Shown: positions 57,308 to 64,000 of the stretch, one piece after another
Layout of the letters: each line of letters begins with the position of its first letter
How positions within the stretch are numbered: the stretch's first letter is position 1
Assembly: GCF_020880815.1 (NCBI RefSeq)
Contig: NZ_JAJITD010000009.1
Coordinates: 1 to 64,000 of the forward strand
Direction: 5' to 3'
DNA length: 64,000 nt
Origin: Paraburkholderia sejongensis
GTDB taxonomy: Bacteria > Pseudomonadota > Gammaproteobacteria > Burkholderiales > Burkholderiaceae
Notes under the pieces: model-generated
The model's database searches: none
Seen by the model: the letters and a program-made list of their open reading frames with translations, nothing else
What the model was told of the DNA's origin: nothing
Position numbers and translations under genes: made by a program

Positions 57308-58399
57308 TCAGCGCCACGCTTCGGTCAGCTCGTTCGCCAGCACCATCTTCTGCCGCACGACTTCGACGAAACCCGCCTCGATACCCGGCTGCGATTTGAG
57401 GAATTTCAACGCGGCCGAATGCACCGCGCGCAACGCGCCGCCGTCGATGCCGGTCATCCGCGCCGCGCCGCGCCGCGTTTCTTCCAGCAGATCGCGCGCG
57501 CTGCCGAACTCCGGCGTGAGCCCGCACTGTGCAGCGAACTCAGCGCGCAGTCCCGCCGCATACTCGCGCGAGTTGCCGAGCCGGTCCATATCGACCAGCA
57601 GATCGACGCCCTCGCCCATCCGCAACGCGCACAGAATCCACAACGCAATGAACGCGCGATACGCGTTGTCGCTGTCCACCGTGCGCGCGTACTGCTCGCA
57701 GCCGAGCGCATACGCGTCCTCGGTCGTCGGCGCGAGCGGCGGCAAGCGCACGCCGCACACGCCGAGCGCTTCCCGCACCAGCGGGTCGGTCTGATTCAGG
57801 CCGAGCACGCGAAACGGCGCGGCGACGAAAAACGCATTGCTCCACTGCTGCCGCAATTGCCAGCCCGACGCGAACTGCGAGGCCGGGTTGCGCAACACGC
57901 CGACGTGCAGCGCATCCGCGAACGCGCGCTTCAGCCACGGCAAGCGCCCGCCGGTACGGCAAAACTTGAACACCGGCACCCGCTGCCGCGCCGCCGTGTG
58001 CTCGCACAGCGCGCGCAGATAGCGCTGCAACGCGGGGAAAGTCGCATCGGGCTCGCGCGTGAAACGGTCGATGCTGAAGCGCCGGTCGTAGCCGGCCACG
58101 CCGCGCGCGCCGTCGCGCAGAAACGGCCGGTATTCGTCGAAGTACGGCGCGGCGAGCGGCGGATGGCCGGAGGTCAGCGTAGGCCGCGACGCAGCCACGT
58201 CGGCGAGATTCAGGTCGGCGAGCACGTTGCTGAGCGGCTCGTAAAAACCGGCCGCGCGCTCGAGTTCGCGCAGCCGCGACCACACCCACGTGCCCGCGCT
58301 GCGCCAGCCGGTATGCAGAAAAACCGCCTGTTTCAGCGGGGAACCGGGACTCGCGGCGGGCGTGGACGGCGCGGCCGACGGCTGATGAGGCAACGACAT
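57308..58399 (-). CDS. sulfotransferase-like P-loop protein
   Basis: The 363-aa protein has a nucleotide-phosphate motif resembling the PAPS 5'-phosphosulfate loop in VFLHTGWRSAGTWVWSRL and a 3'-phosphate segment in HVGVLRNPASQFASG. The middle FKFCRTGGRLPWLKRAF is typical of a capsule or polysaccharide sulfotransferase relative. No signal peptide is present. It is not obviously part of an operon. I see no clear acceptor; PAPS use is inferred. No sulfotransferase accessory gene is nearby. Confidence 0.6.
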   Translation of the reverse strand: MSLPHQPSAAPSTPAASPGSPLKQAVFLHTGWRSAGTWVWSRLRELERAAGFYEPLSNVLADLNLADVAASRPTLTSGHPPLAAPYFDEYRPFLRDGARGVAGYDRRFSIDRFTREPDATFPALQRYLRALCEHTAARQRVPVFKFCRTGGRLPWLKRAFADALHVGVLRNPASQFASGWQLRQQWSNAFFVAAPFRVLGLNQTDPLVREALGVCGVRLPPLAPTTEDAYALGCEQYARTVDSDNAYRAFIALWILCALRMGEGVDLLVDMDRLGNSREYAAGLRAEFAAQCGLTPEFGSARDLLEETRRGAARMTGIDGGALRAVHSAALKFLKSQPGIEAGFVEVVRQKMVLANELTEAWR

Positions 58400-58612
58400 A
58401 GGTATCTTCTTTCAATGATCGCGACGATCGCGAGGTTGGAACCCGCGCGGCGCCGTTCCGGCGCCGGGCCCGCGCAAAACCGGCAGCACGAGCGGAAACG
58501 CACACAGAAACGCACGCGGAAACACAAGCGGAAGCGTCACTTTACCCCGCTGCCACGCGCGACGCATTATGCTGCGAAACTCCATCCTCGTGCGCACGCC
58601 GCCCTTGCCCCT

Positions 58613-59518
58613 ATGAACGACTCGGCCGATCTGCGCTTCCTGCTCACGCTGCGCGCCAGCGACAGCCTGCTCGCCGCCGCGCGCAAGCTCGCGCTGTCGC
58701 CGTCGGCGGTCACGCAGCGCTTGCAGCAACTGGAAAAGAAACTCGGCACGCAGCTCGTCAATCGCAGCGCGCGCCGCCTGCAATTCACCGACGAAGGTCT
58801 GCTGCTATGCGAGCGCGGCGCCGCGCTGATCGAGCAGTTCGACGCGCTGTTCGACGACCTGCAAACGCGCCGCGGCGGCCTCGTCGGCACGCTGAAGATC
58901 AATGCGCCGCTCGGTTTCGGGCGCCGCCATCTGGCGCCGCTGATCGGCCAGTTCCAGCAGCGCAATCCCGACATCGACGTCGCGCTCACGCTATCGGACC
59001 GGCCGCTGACCGATACGCCCGATCGTTTCGATATCGTCGTCCATATCGGCGAGCTGCCGCTGTCGAACCTCGTCGGCTATACGATCGCGCCGAACGCGCG
59101 CTTCGTGTGCGCGGCGCCGTCGCTGGTCGAACGGTTCGGACTGCCCGACTCGCCCGACGCGTTGAGCGCGCTGCCGTGCATCGTGCTGCGCGAGAACAAC
59201 GAGGACGTGTCGCTGTGGCAGTTCAGCAAGGGCCGCACGCGCCGCAGCGTGCGGGTCGCCGCGCATCTGAGCTGCAACGACGGCGACGTGATCCGCCAAT
59301 GGGCCTGTGAAGGACGCGGCGTGATCCTGCGCTCCGAATGGGACGTCGCCGACGATCTGGCGAGCGGCAAACTCGTGCGCCTGCTGCCGGGATGGAAAGC
59401 GCCGGACGCGAACGTGATCGCGCTGACTCACCGCCGTACCGGATTGCCCGCGCGCACGCGTCATTTCATGCGGTATCTGCAAAGCTGCTTCAAGCCGGCG
59501 CCGCCGTGGCGGCGATGA
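58613..59518 (+). CDS. LysR-family transcriptional regulator
   Basis: The 301-aa protein has an N-terminal helix-turn-helix (SLLAAARKLALSPSAVTQRL, then LVNRSARRLQFTDEG) and a C-terminal effector domain. It lies 99 bp upstream of the HAD and D-threonine-aldolase-like genes in the same direction, so it probably controls them. The start ATG at 58613 gives the usual helix spacing. The ligand is unknown. Confidence 0.88.
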   Translation: MNDSADLRFLLTLRASDSLLAAARKLALSPSAVTQRLQQLEKKLGTQLVNRSARRLQFTDEGLLLCERGAALIEQFDALFDDLQTRRGGLVGTLKINAPLGFGRRHLAPLIGQFQQRNPDIDVALTLSDRPLTDTPDRFDIVVHIGELPLSNLVGYTIAPNARFVCAAPSLVERFGLPDSPDALSALPCIVLRENNEDVSLWQFSKGRTRRSVRVAAHLSCNDGDVIRQWACEGRGVILRSEWDVADDLASGKLVRLLPGWKAPDANVIALTHRRTGLPARTRHFMRYLQSCFKPAPPWRR

Positions 59519-59617
59519 TTCAGTCCAACTGAATCTATCAATCGATCCGACTGAACGGCGGACAGGCAACGGACTTCTATAATCGGAGCATCGTCAACAG
59601 CCGGCCAATGCGCAATC

Positions 59618-60337
59618 ATGCCTTCCTCCGCCCCTGCCGCCCTTTCGCACGCCCCTTCGCCCGCCCCTTCGCCCGCCACCGTTGGTACCGCGTATCCGGA
59701 CGCGGTGCTGTTCGACCTCCTCACCGCGCTGCTCGACTCATGGACCGCGTGGAACCACGCCGCCGGCTCCGAAAGCGCGGGCCGCGCGTGGCGCGCCGCG
59801 TATCTGCGTCTGACCTACGGCTGCGGCCGCTACGTGCCGTACGAACAACTGGTGCGTGAAGCCGCCGCTGAAGTCGGCCTGCCCGAAGCCGCCGCGCACG
59901 CACTCGAAGCGAACTGGCTGAACCTGTCACCGTGGCCGGGCGCGCTCGACGCGTTGCGCGCACTCGCTCCGCACTGCAAGCTCGCGGTCGTCACCAACTG
60001 TTCGACGCGGCTCGGCACGCAGGCGGCCGAACTGCTGCCGGTCCGCTGGGATGCGATCGTCACGGCCGAACAGGCCGGCGTCTACAAACCGGACCCGCAG
60101 CCGTACCGCGCCGCGCTGGAACAGCTCGGCGTCGCGCCGCAACGCGCGGCTTTCGTCGCCGGTTCAAGCTACGACATGTTCGGCACCGCGGCGGTCGGCT
60201 TGCGAACCTACTGGCACAACCATATCGGCCTGCCGCTCGTCGCCGGCGCCCCGGCGCCCGAGATCGAGGCGCGCTCGCTCGACGGCCTCGTGCCGTGGCT
60301 CGCACGCTTCGGCGCAACGCGTACAGTTCAATCCTGA
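59618..60337 (+). CDS. HAD-superfamily hydrolase, haloacid-dehalogenase-like
   Basis: The 239-aa protein has motif I in DAVLFDLLTALLDSW (nucleophile D33), a Ser/Thr motif around VVTNCSTRLG, the Lys in GVYKPDPQPYRAAL and the Asp in AGSSYDMFGTAAVGL. Motif I is unusual: the common FDVYGTLFD reads FDLLTALLD, so the Gly-Thr is Thr-Ala. The first 25 residues are Ala/Ser/Pro-rich and encoded by short repeats. It overlaps no other gene and precedes the PLP enzyme by 26 bp. The substrate may be a phosphorylated or halogenated acid. Confidence 0.8.
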   Translation: MPSSAPAALSHAPSPAPSPATVGTAYPDAVLFDLLTALLDSWTAWNHAAGSESAGRAWRAAYLRLTYGCGRYVPYEQLVREAAAEVGLPEAAAHALEANWLNLSPWPGALDALRALAPHCKLAVVTNCSTRLGTQAAELLPVRWDAIVTAEQAGVYKPDPQPYRAALEQLGVAPQRAAFVAGSSYDMFGTAAVGLRTYWHNHIGLPLVAGAPAPEIEARSLDGLVPWLARFGATRTVQS

Positions 60338-60363
60338 CAACACTTCGCCTTCCTGGTACCAGC

Positions 60364-61500
60364 ATGAAACTCGAACAGATCGACACCCCGGCTGCGCTGA
60401 TCGACATCGCGCGGATGCAGAAGAACATCGCGCGCATGCAGGCGCGGATGAACACACTCGGCGTCGCATTCCGCCCGCACGTAAAGACCACCAAATCGAT
60501 CGATGTGGTGCGCGCGCAGCTCGCCGCCGGCGCGCGCGGCATCACCGTATCGACTCTGAAGGAAGCCGAAGCATTTTTCGCGGCCGGCGTCACCGACATC
60601 CTGTACGCGGTCGGCATCGTGCCGTCGAAGCTGCCGCGCGCGCTCGCGCTGCGCCGTCAGGGCTGCGATCTGAAACTGGTGGTCGACAATCCGACCGCCG
60701 CGGCGGCGCTCGCCGCGTTCGGCGACCAGCACGGCGAACGCTTCGAAGCGTGGATCGAAATCGATACCGACGGCCATCGTTCCGGCATCCAGCCCGAACA
60801 GCAGACTCTGCTCGACGTCGGCCGGATCCTGCACGAGAACGGCGTGACGGTCGGCGGCGTGATGACTCATGCGGGGTCGAGCTACGAATTGAACACGCCC
60901 GACGCGCTCGCGGCGCTGGCCGAACAGGAACGCGCGGGCTGCGTGCGCGCGGCTGAACGGCTGCGCGCGGCGGGCATCGCGTGCCCGGCGGTCAGCGTCG
61001 GCTCAACCCCGACCGCGCTCGCCGCGCGGGATCTGCAAGGCGTGACCGAAGTGCGGGCCGGCGTCTACGTACTGTTCGATCTGGTGATGCGCAATGTCGG
61101 CGTATGCGCGCTCGACGACATCGCGCTCAGCGTGCTGACGACCGTGATCGGTCATCAGGAAGACAAGGGCTGGGCGATTCTCGACGCGGGCTGGATGGCG
61201 CTGAGCCGCGATCGCGGCACGTCGCGGCAAAGCCATGATTTCGGCTACGGACAGCCGTGTTTGCTGAACGGCACGCTGTTGCCGGGCTACGTGGTGAGCG
61301 GCGCGAATCAGGAGCACGGGATTCTCGCGGCGGTCGCCGACGGCGAGCCCGCCGGCGATATCGCGCAGCGCTTTCCGATCGGCATGAAGCTGCGCATCCT
61401 GCCGAATCACGCATGCGCGACCGGCGCGCAATTTCCCGAGTATCACGCGGTGGCCGCCGATGGCAGCAGCACCGAATGGCCGCGGTTTTACGGCTGGTAA
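60364..61500 (+). CDS. D-threonine-aldolase/D-serine-dehydratase-like PLP enzyme
   Basis: The 378-aa fold-III PLP enzyme has LEQIDTPAALIDIARMQKNI, the PLP-Lys region RPHVKTTKS, and the zinc/metal-site ILPNHACAT near the C-terminus. The family includes D-threonine aldolase and the DSD1-type D-serine or 3-hydroxy-D-aspartate dehydratases. The HAD gene upstream and the LysR gene suggest a small amino-acid catabolism operon. Which D-amino acid is used cannot be told from the sequence. Confidence 0.86.
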   Translation: MKLEQIDTPAALIDIARMQKNIARMQARMNTLGVAFRPHVKTTKSIDVVRAQLAAGARGITVSTLKEAEAFFAAGVTDILYAVGIVPSKLPRALALRRQGCDLKLVVDNPTAAAALAAFGDQHGERFEAWIEIDTDGHRSGIQPEQQTLLDVGRILHENGVTVGGVMTHAGSSYELNTPDALAALAEQERAGCVRAAERLRAAGIACPAVSVGSTPTALAARDLQGVTEVRAGVYVLFDLVMRNVGVCALDDIALSVLTTVIGHQEDKGWAILDAGWMALSRDRGTSRQSHDFGYGQPCLLNGTLLPGYVVSGANQEHGILAAVADGEPAGDIAQRFPIGMKLRILPNHACATGAQFPEYHAVAADGSSTEWPRFYGW

Positions 61501-61559
61501 ACCGCTGCGCGATCAACCCGGCGCGGGCGGCGCGGCATAACCTTTACGCCGTCCCCTGT

Positions 61560-62009
61560 TCACTCGTCCTCTTCCGACAACCCGGCCAGCAGATCGTCGA
61601 CCGCGCGATACACGCGCTCGACGATCTCCGGTCCGACCTTGCGCTCGAGCTCGCGGTAATGCGCCTCGAGATCCTTCGAAATCACCCGCACCAGCTCGAT
61701 GCTGGTGTCCGTCAGCGACACCAGCACGCGGCGCTGATCTTCGGCGAAACGCTCCTTCGTCACCAGTTCCATCGCCTCCATCCGCGCGAGCACACCGGCC
61801 ATGCTCGGGCTCGAAATCGTGCAGATATCGGAGATCTGACGCGGCTCCATCGGGCCGTGCTCGTTCAGCGCGCGGATCACCCGCCATTGCTGCTCGGTGA
61901 GTCCATGCGCGGTGATCAGCGGACGGAAACGCTCCATCATTTTTTCGCGTGCGCGCAGCAGCAGCATGGGCAGATTACGGTGCAAAACTCGGGTAGACGC
62001 AGCGGACAT
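61560..62009 (-). CDS. hpaR: HpaR, MarR-family regulator of homoprotocatechuate catabolism
   Basis: The 149-aa winged-helix repressor has LPMLLLRAREKMMERFRPLI at the start, GLTEQQWRVIRALNEHGPME, ICTISSPSMAGVLARMEAM and ERFAEDQRRVLVSLT. It matches HpaR/HpcR from 4-hydroxyphenylacetate loci. It is divergent from hpaG1. The dyad at 62103-62116 in the hpaG promoter is its likely operator. Pathway intermediates such as 4-hydroxyphenylacetate or homoprotocatechuate are the usual effectors. Confidence 0.9.
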   Translation of the reverse strand: MSAASTRVLHRNLPMLLLRAREKMMERFRPLITAHGLTEQQWRVIRALNEHGPMEPRQISDICTISSPSMAGVLARMEAMELVTKERFAEDQRRVLVSLTDTSIELVRVISKDLEAHYRELERKVGPEIVERVYRAVDDLLAGLSEEDE

Positions 62010-62072
62010 ATCGGCAAGAAAAGTGGAAGCGAACGTCGATTAAGGGAAAACCCGTGATTGATCGACAGCCTA

Positions 62073-62116
62073 TTGACCGTGAATCATATCAAGCGCAATA
62101 CTACTAACATATTAGT
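62073..62116 (+). promoter_or_regulatory. hpaG1 promoter and HpaR operator
   Basis: A -35 TTGACC (62073-62078), 17-bp spacer and -10 CAATAC (62096-62101) lead to a start near 62108. The inverted repeat ACTAA-CATA-TTAGT (62103-62116) lies on that start point. This is as expected for HpaR repression. Confidence 0.65.
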
Positions 62117-62155
62117 GTTTTCGCCGGATTCATCTCGCCACGAGGCCGCCCGTCC

Positions 62156-62953
62156 ATGTTTGTCCTTGCCGATCATCTATTGCATCCCGAAGGCGATCCA
62201 TTGCCGCGCGACGTGGACGCGAACGCCGCGGCCGCGCTGCTGGCGAGCGGCGTTGCGTGCCGCGCGCCCGTCACCGGCGCCGTGTACGGCACGCTGTTGA
62301 ACGACCGTGCGGCGCTCGCCGCGTTGGGCGACGCGGTCAACGCGCCGCCGTACAAGGCGCCGCCGCAAGCGCCGGTGCTGTATCTGAAGCCGCGCAATAC
62401 GCTGGCCGGACACCGCGCGCAAGTGGTCGTGCCGGATGACGCGTTCGGCGTCGAAGTCGGCGCGTCGCTCGGCATCGTGATCGGCCGCACCGCGTCGCGC
62501 GTCGACGTTGCGCAGGCGGCGGGCTATATCGCCGGCTATACGCTGCTCGCCGATCTGAGCGTGCCGCATACGAACGTATATCGCCCGAACGTGCGGCTGC
62601 GGGCGCGCGACGGCTTCTGCGTGATCGGCCCCGCCCTCGTCGCCGCGCGCCACGTCGCGACGCCGGATGCGTTGGACATTCGCGTGGCGCTGAACGGCGC
62701 CGCAAGTTTTAGCGGCAGCACCGCATCTTCCGTGCGCAACGTCGCGCAGTTGCTGGCCGACGTCACCGACTTCATGACGCTCAGTGCCGGCGACGTGCTG
62801 ACGCTCGGCGTGCGCCACGGCTCGCCGGTCGCGCATATCGGCGACAACGCGAGCCTGTCGATCGGCAATCTGCCGCCGCTCAGCATCACGTTCATCGGCG
62901 CAAGCCAAACCAACACTCGAACCAACACTGAAACCAACGGAGAACCGTCATGA
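62156..62953 (+). CDS. hpaG1: HpaG1, 4-hydroxyphenylacetate degradation isomerase/decarboxylase N-half
   Basis: The 265-aa protein is of the fumarylacetoacetate-hydrolase fold. LYLKPRNTLAGHRAQVVVPD, VGASLGIVIGRTASRV and NVYRPNVRLRARDGFCVIGPAL match the N-terminal half of bifunctional HpaG. Together with HpaG2 it decarboxylates and isomerises 5-oxopent-3-ene-1,2,5-tricarboxylate and its product in homoprotocatechuate breakdown. Its TGA overlaps the ATG of hpaG2. Metal-binding acidic residues are less complete than in HpaG2. Confidence 0.88.
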   Translation: MFVLADHLLHPEGDPLPRDVDANAAAALLASGVACRAPVTGAVYGTLLNDRAALAALGDAVNAPPYKAPPQAPVLYLKPRNTLAGHRAQVVVPDDAFGVEVGASLGIVIGRTASRVDVAQAAGYIAGYTLLADLSVPHTNVYRPNVRLRARDGFCVIGPALVAARHVATPDALDIRVALNGAASFSGSTASSVRNVAQLLADVTDFMTLSAGDVLTLGVRHGSPVAHIGDNASLSIGNLPPLSITFIGASQTNTRTNTETNGEPS

Positions 62954-63708
62954 TGCGCGGCCGCGTTGCCTATGCGGGAGCGATCCACGAAGCGACTCCT
63001 CACGAACACGGCGTGCGTCTCGCCGACGGCCGCGTGCGCCGCGAAGACGAAGTGGTCTGGCTCGCGCCGCTCGAAACCGGCACGATCTTCGCGCTCGGTC
63101 TGAACTACGCGGAGCACGCGAAGGAATTGCAGTTCGGCAAACAGGAAGAACCGCTGGTGTTCATGAAGGGACCGGGCACGGTAATCGGTCATCGCGGCTT
63201 CACGCGCCGCCCCCTTGACGTCACCTTCATGCACTACGAGTGCGAGCTGGCGGTCGTGATCGGCCGCGGCGCACGCAACGTCACGCGCGACACCGCGATG
63301 CAGCACGTGGCCGGCTACATGATCGCGAACGACTACGCGATTCGCGATTATCTCGAGAACTACTACCGCCCGAATTTGCGCGTGAAAAACCGCGACGGCG
63401 GCACGGTGCTGGGACCGTGGTTCGTCGACGCGGCCGACATCGCCGACGTGAACCAGCTCGAATTGCGCACCTTCGTGAACGGCACGCTGCAGCAGCGCGG
63501 CAACACGCGCGACCTCGTCACCGACATCCCCGCGCTGATCGAATATCTGAGCAGCTTCATGACGCTCGCACCCGGCGACGTGATCCTGACCGGCACGCCC
63601 GAAGGGACCGTCAACGTCGATGCGGGCGACGAAGTCGTCTGCGAAATCGACGGCCTCGGCCGTCTCGTCAACACGATCGCATCGGACGCGGACTTCGGTC
63701 GCGCCTGA
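62950..63708 (+). CDS. hpaG2: HpaG2, 4-hydroxyphenylacetate degradation isomerase/decarboxylase C-half
   Basis: The 252-aa FAH-fold enzyme has IFALGLNYAEHAKEL, MHYECELAVVIGRGARN (metal-site Glu residues), NDYAIRDYLENYYRPNLRVKN and LAPGDVILTGTPEGT. It forms the C-terminal counterpart of HpaG1 and acts at the same step of homoprotocatechuate degradation. The two ATGs at 62950 and 62953 are both possible starts; the first overlaps the hpaG1 stop. hpaE follows after 82 bp. Confidence 0.92.
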   Translation: MMRGRVAYAGAIHEATPHEHGVRLADGRVRREDEVVWLAPLETGTIFALGLNYAEHAKELQFGKQEEPLVFMKGPGTVIGHRGFTRRPLDVTFMHYECELAVVIGRGARNVTRDTAMQHVAGYMIANDYAIRDYLENYYRPNLRVKNRDGGTVLGPWFVDAADIADVNQLELRTFVNGTLQQRGNTRDLVTDIPALIEYLSSFMTLAPGDVILTGTPEGTVNVDAGDEVVCEIDGLGRLVNTIASDADFGRA

Positions 63709-63713
63709 TTAAA

Positions 63714-63769
63714 AGGACCACGCTGACAGGACCACGCTCACAGGACTACGCTCACAGCACCACGCGAGC
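63714..63769 (+). repeat. 14-bp tandem repeat, four copies, between hpaG2 and hpaE
   Basis: Copies of AGGACCACGCT(G/C)AC start at 63714, 63728, 63742 and 63756; the third and fourth are altered. It lies in the 82-bp leader of hpaE, 6-61 bp after the hpaG2 stop. It may alter hpaE translation, or be a harmless slippage tract. Confidence 0.75.
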
Positions 63770-63790
63770 GCATACGCAAAGGACAACGCA

Positions 63791-64000
63791 ATGCCGATCG
63801 ACCATCTGATCAACGGCGAGGCACGTGCCTCGAACGAGTACTTCGAAACCGTCAACCCGGCCACTCAGGAAGTGCTCGGCGAGGTCGCGCGCGGCGGCGA
63901 GAAGGAAGTGGACGAAGCCGTGCAGGCGGCGAAGCAGGCCTTTCCCGCGTGGGCGGCCAAACCCGCCGCCGAACGCGCGAAGCTGACCCGCAAACTCGGC
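63791..64000 (+). CDS. hpaE: HpaE, 5-carboxymethyl-2-hydroxymuconate semialdehyde dehydrogenase (partial)
   Basis: Only the first 70 codons are present; the gene runs off the right edge. The N-terminus PIDHLINGEARASNEYFETV, then NPATQEVLGEV and AAKQAFPAWA, is that of an aldehyde dehydrogenase. Its place after hpaG1-hpaG2 identifies it as HpaE, which oxidises 5-carboxymethyl-2-hydroxymuconate semialdehyde with NAD+. The catalytic Cys and Glu lie beyond the window. Confidence 0.9.
   Translation, partial: MPIDHLINGEARASNEYFETVNPATQEVLGEVARGGEKEVDEAVQAAKQAFPAWAAKPAAERAKLTRKLG

Overview
The window is high-GC, gene-dense, double-stranded chromosomal DNA of Paraburkholderia/Burkholderia type. The clues are an rRNA-operon leader of the Burkholderia form at the left edge, a phnSTUV 2-aminoethylphosphonate transporter with its GntR (FCD) regulator and HD-domain oxygenase, and an hpaR/hpaG1-hpaG2-hpaE homoprotocatechuate locus at the right edge. 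The genus call is inference; no complete rRNA gene is present. I see no tRNA, no intact insertion sequence, no CRISPR array and no prophage.

Layout. 1-410: promoter and leader of an rrn operon transcribed leftward out of the window. 411-7203 (all minus): phosphonate block, HD oxygenase, GntR regulator, phnV-phnU-phnT-phnS and a DeoR regulator, with a perfect inverted repeat 25 bp upstream of phnS as likely operator. 7424-14411: housekeeping and small envelope genes (degenerate UbiB paralogue, EamA transporter, L,D-transpeptidase, nadE, small RRM protein, secreted hypotheticals). 14679-18236: an S10 carboxypeptidase and an S53 sedolisin. 18541-27481: mixed genes (DUF1993, YnfA, LysE/Lrp pair, OsmC, DedA-PAP2-LssY fusion, PhyH dioxygenase, outer-membrane phospholipase A).

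27741-32842 is the most interesting block. A protein resembling acyl-ACP reductase, with its Rossmann motif and CFAE cysteine intact, lies 16 bp upstream of a six-TM hybrid kinase of the CqsS/LqsS/PhcS type. A PhcR-like response regulator carrying its own kinase domain converges on it. This looks like a quorum-sensing module in which the usual CqsA/LqsA or PhcB synthase is replaced by an acyl-ACP-reductase-like enzyme.

33522-36371 is a compositionally distinct stretch carrying a metallopeptidase-like protein with a seven-repeat propeller. 36372-46997 is an organosulfur-scavenging locus: AprA/AprB-like flavoprotein and ferredoxin, three further flavin oxidoreductases, an acyl-CoA-dehydrogenase-like monooxygenase and an ssuCBA-type ABC transporter preceded by an 8 x 12-bp tandem repeat.

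47375-53850: ArsR-nemA pair, GNAT, DedA, MarR-isochorismatase-MFS and a LysR gene. 54102-57188: shikimate/quinate-type operon (MHS transporter, Gfo/Idh dehydrogenase, divergent type II dehydroquinase). 57308-61500: sulfotransferase-like protein, then LysR, HAD and a D-threonine-aldolase/D-serine-dehydratase-like PLP enzyme. 61560-64000: hpaR divergent from hpaG1-hpaG2-hpaE, with hpaE cut by the window edge.
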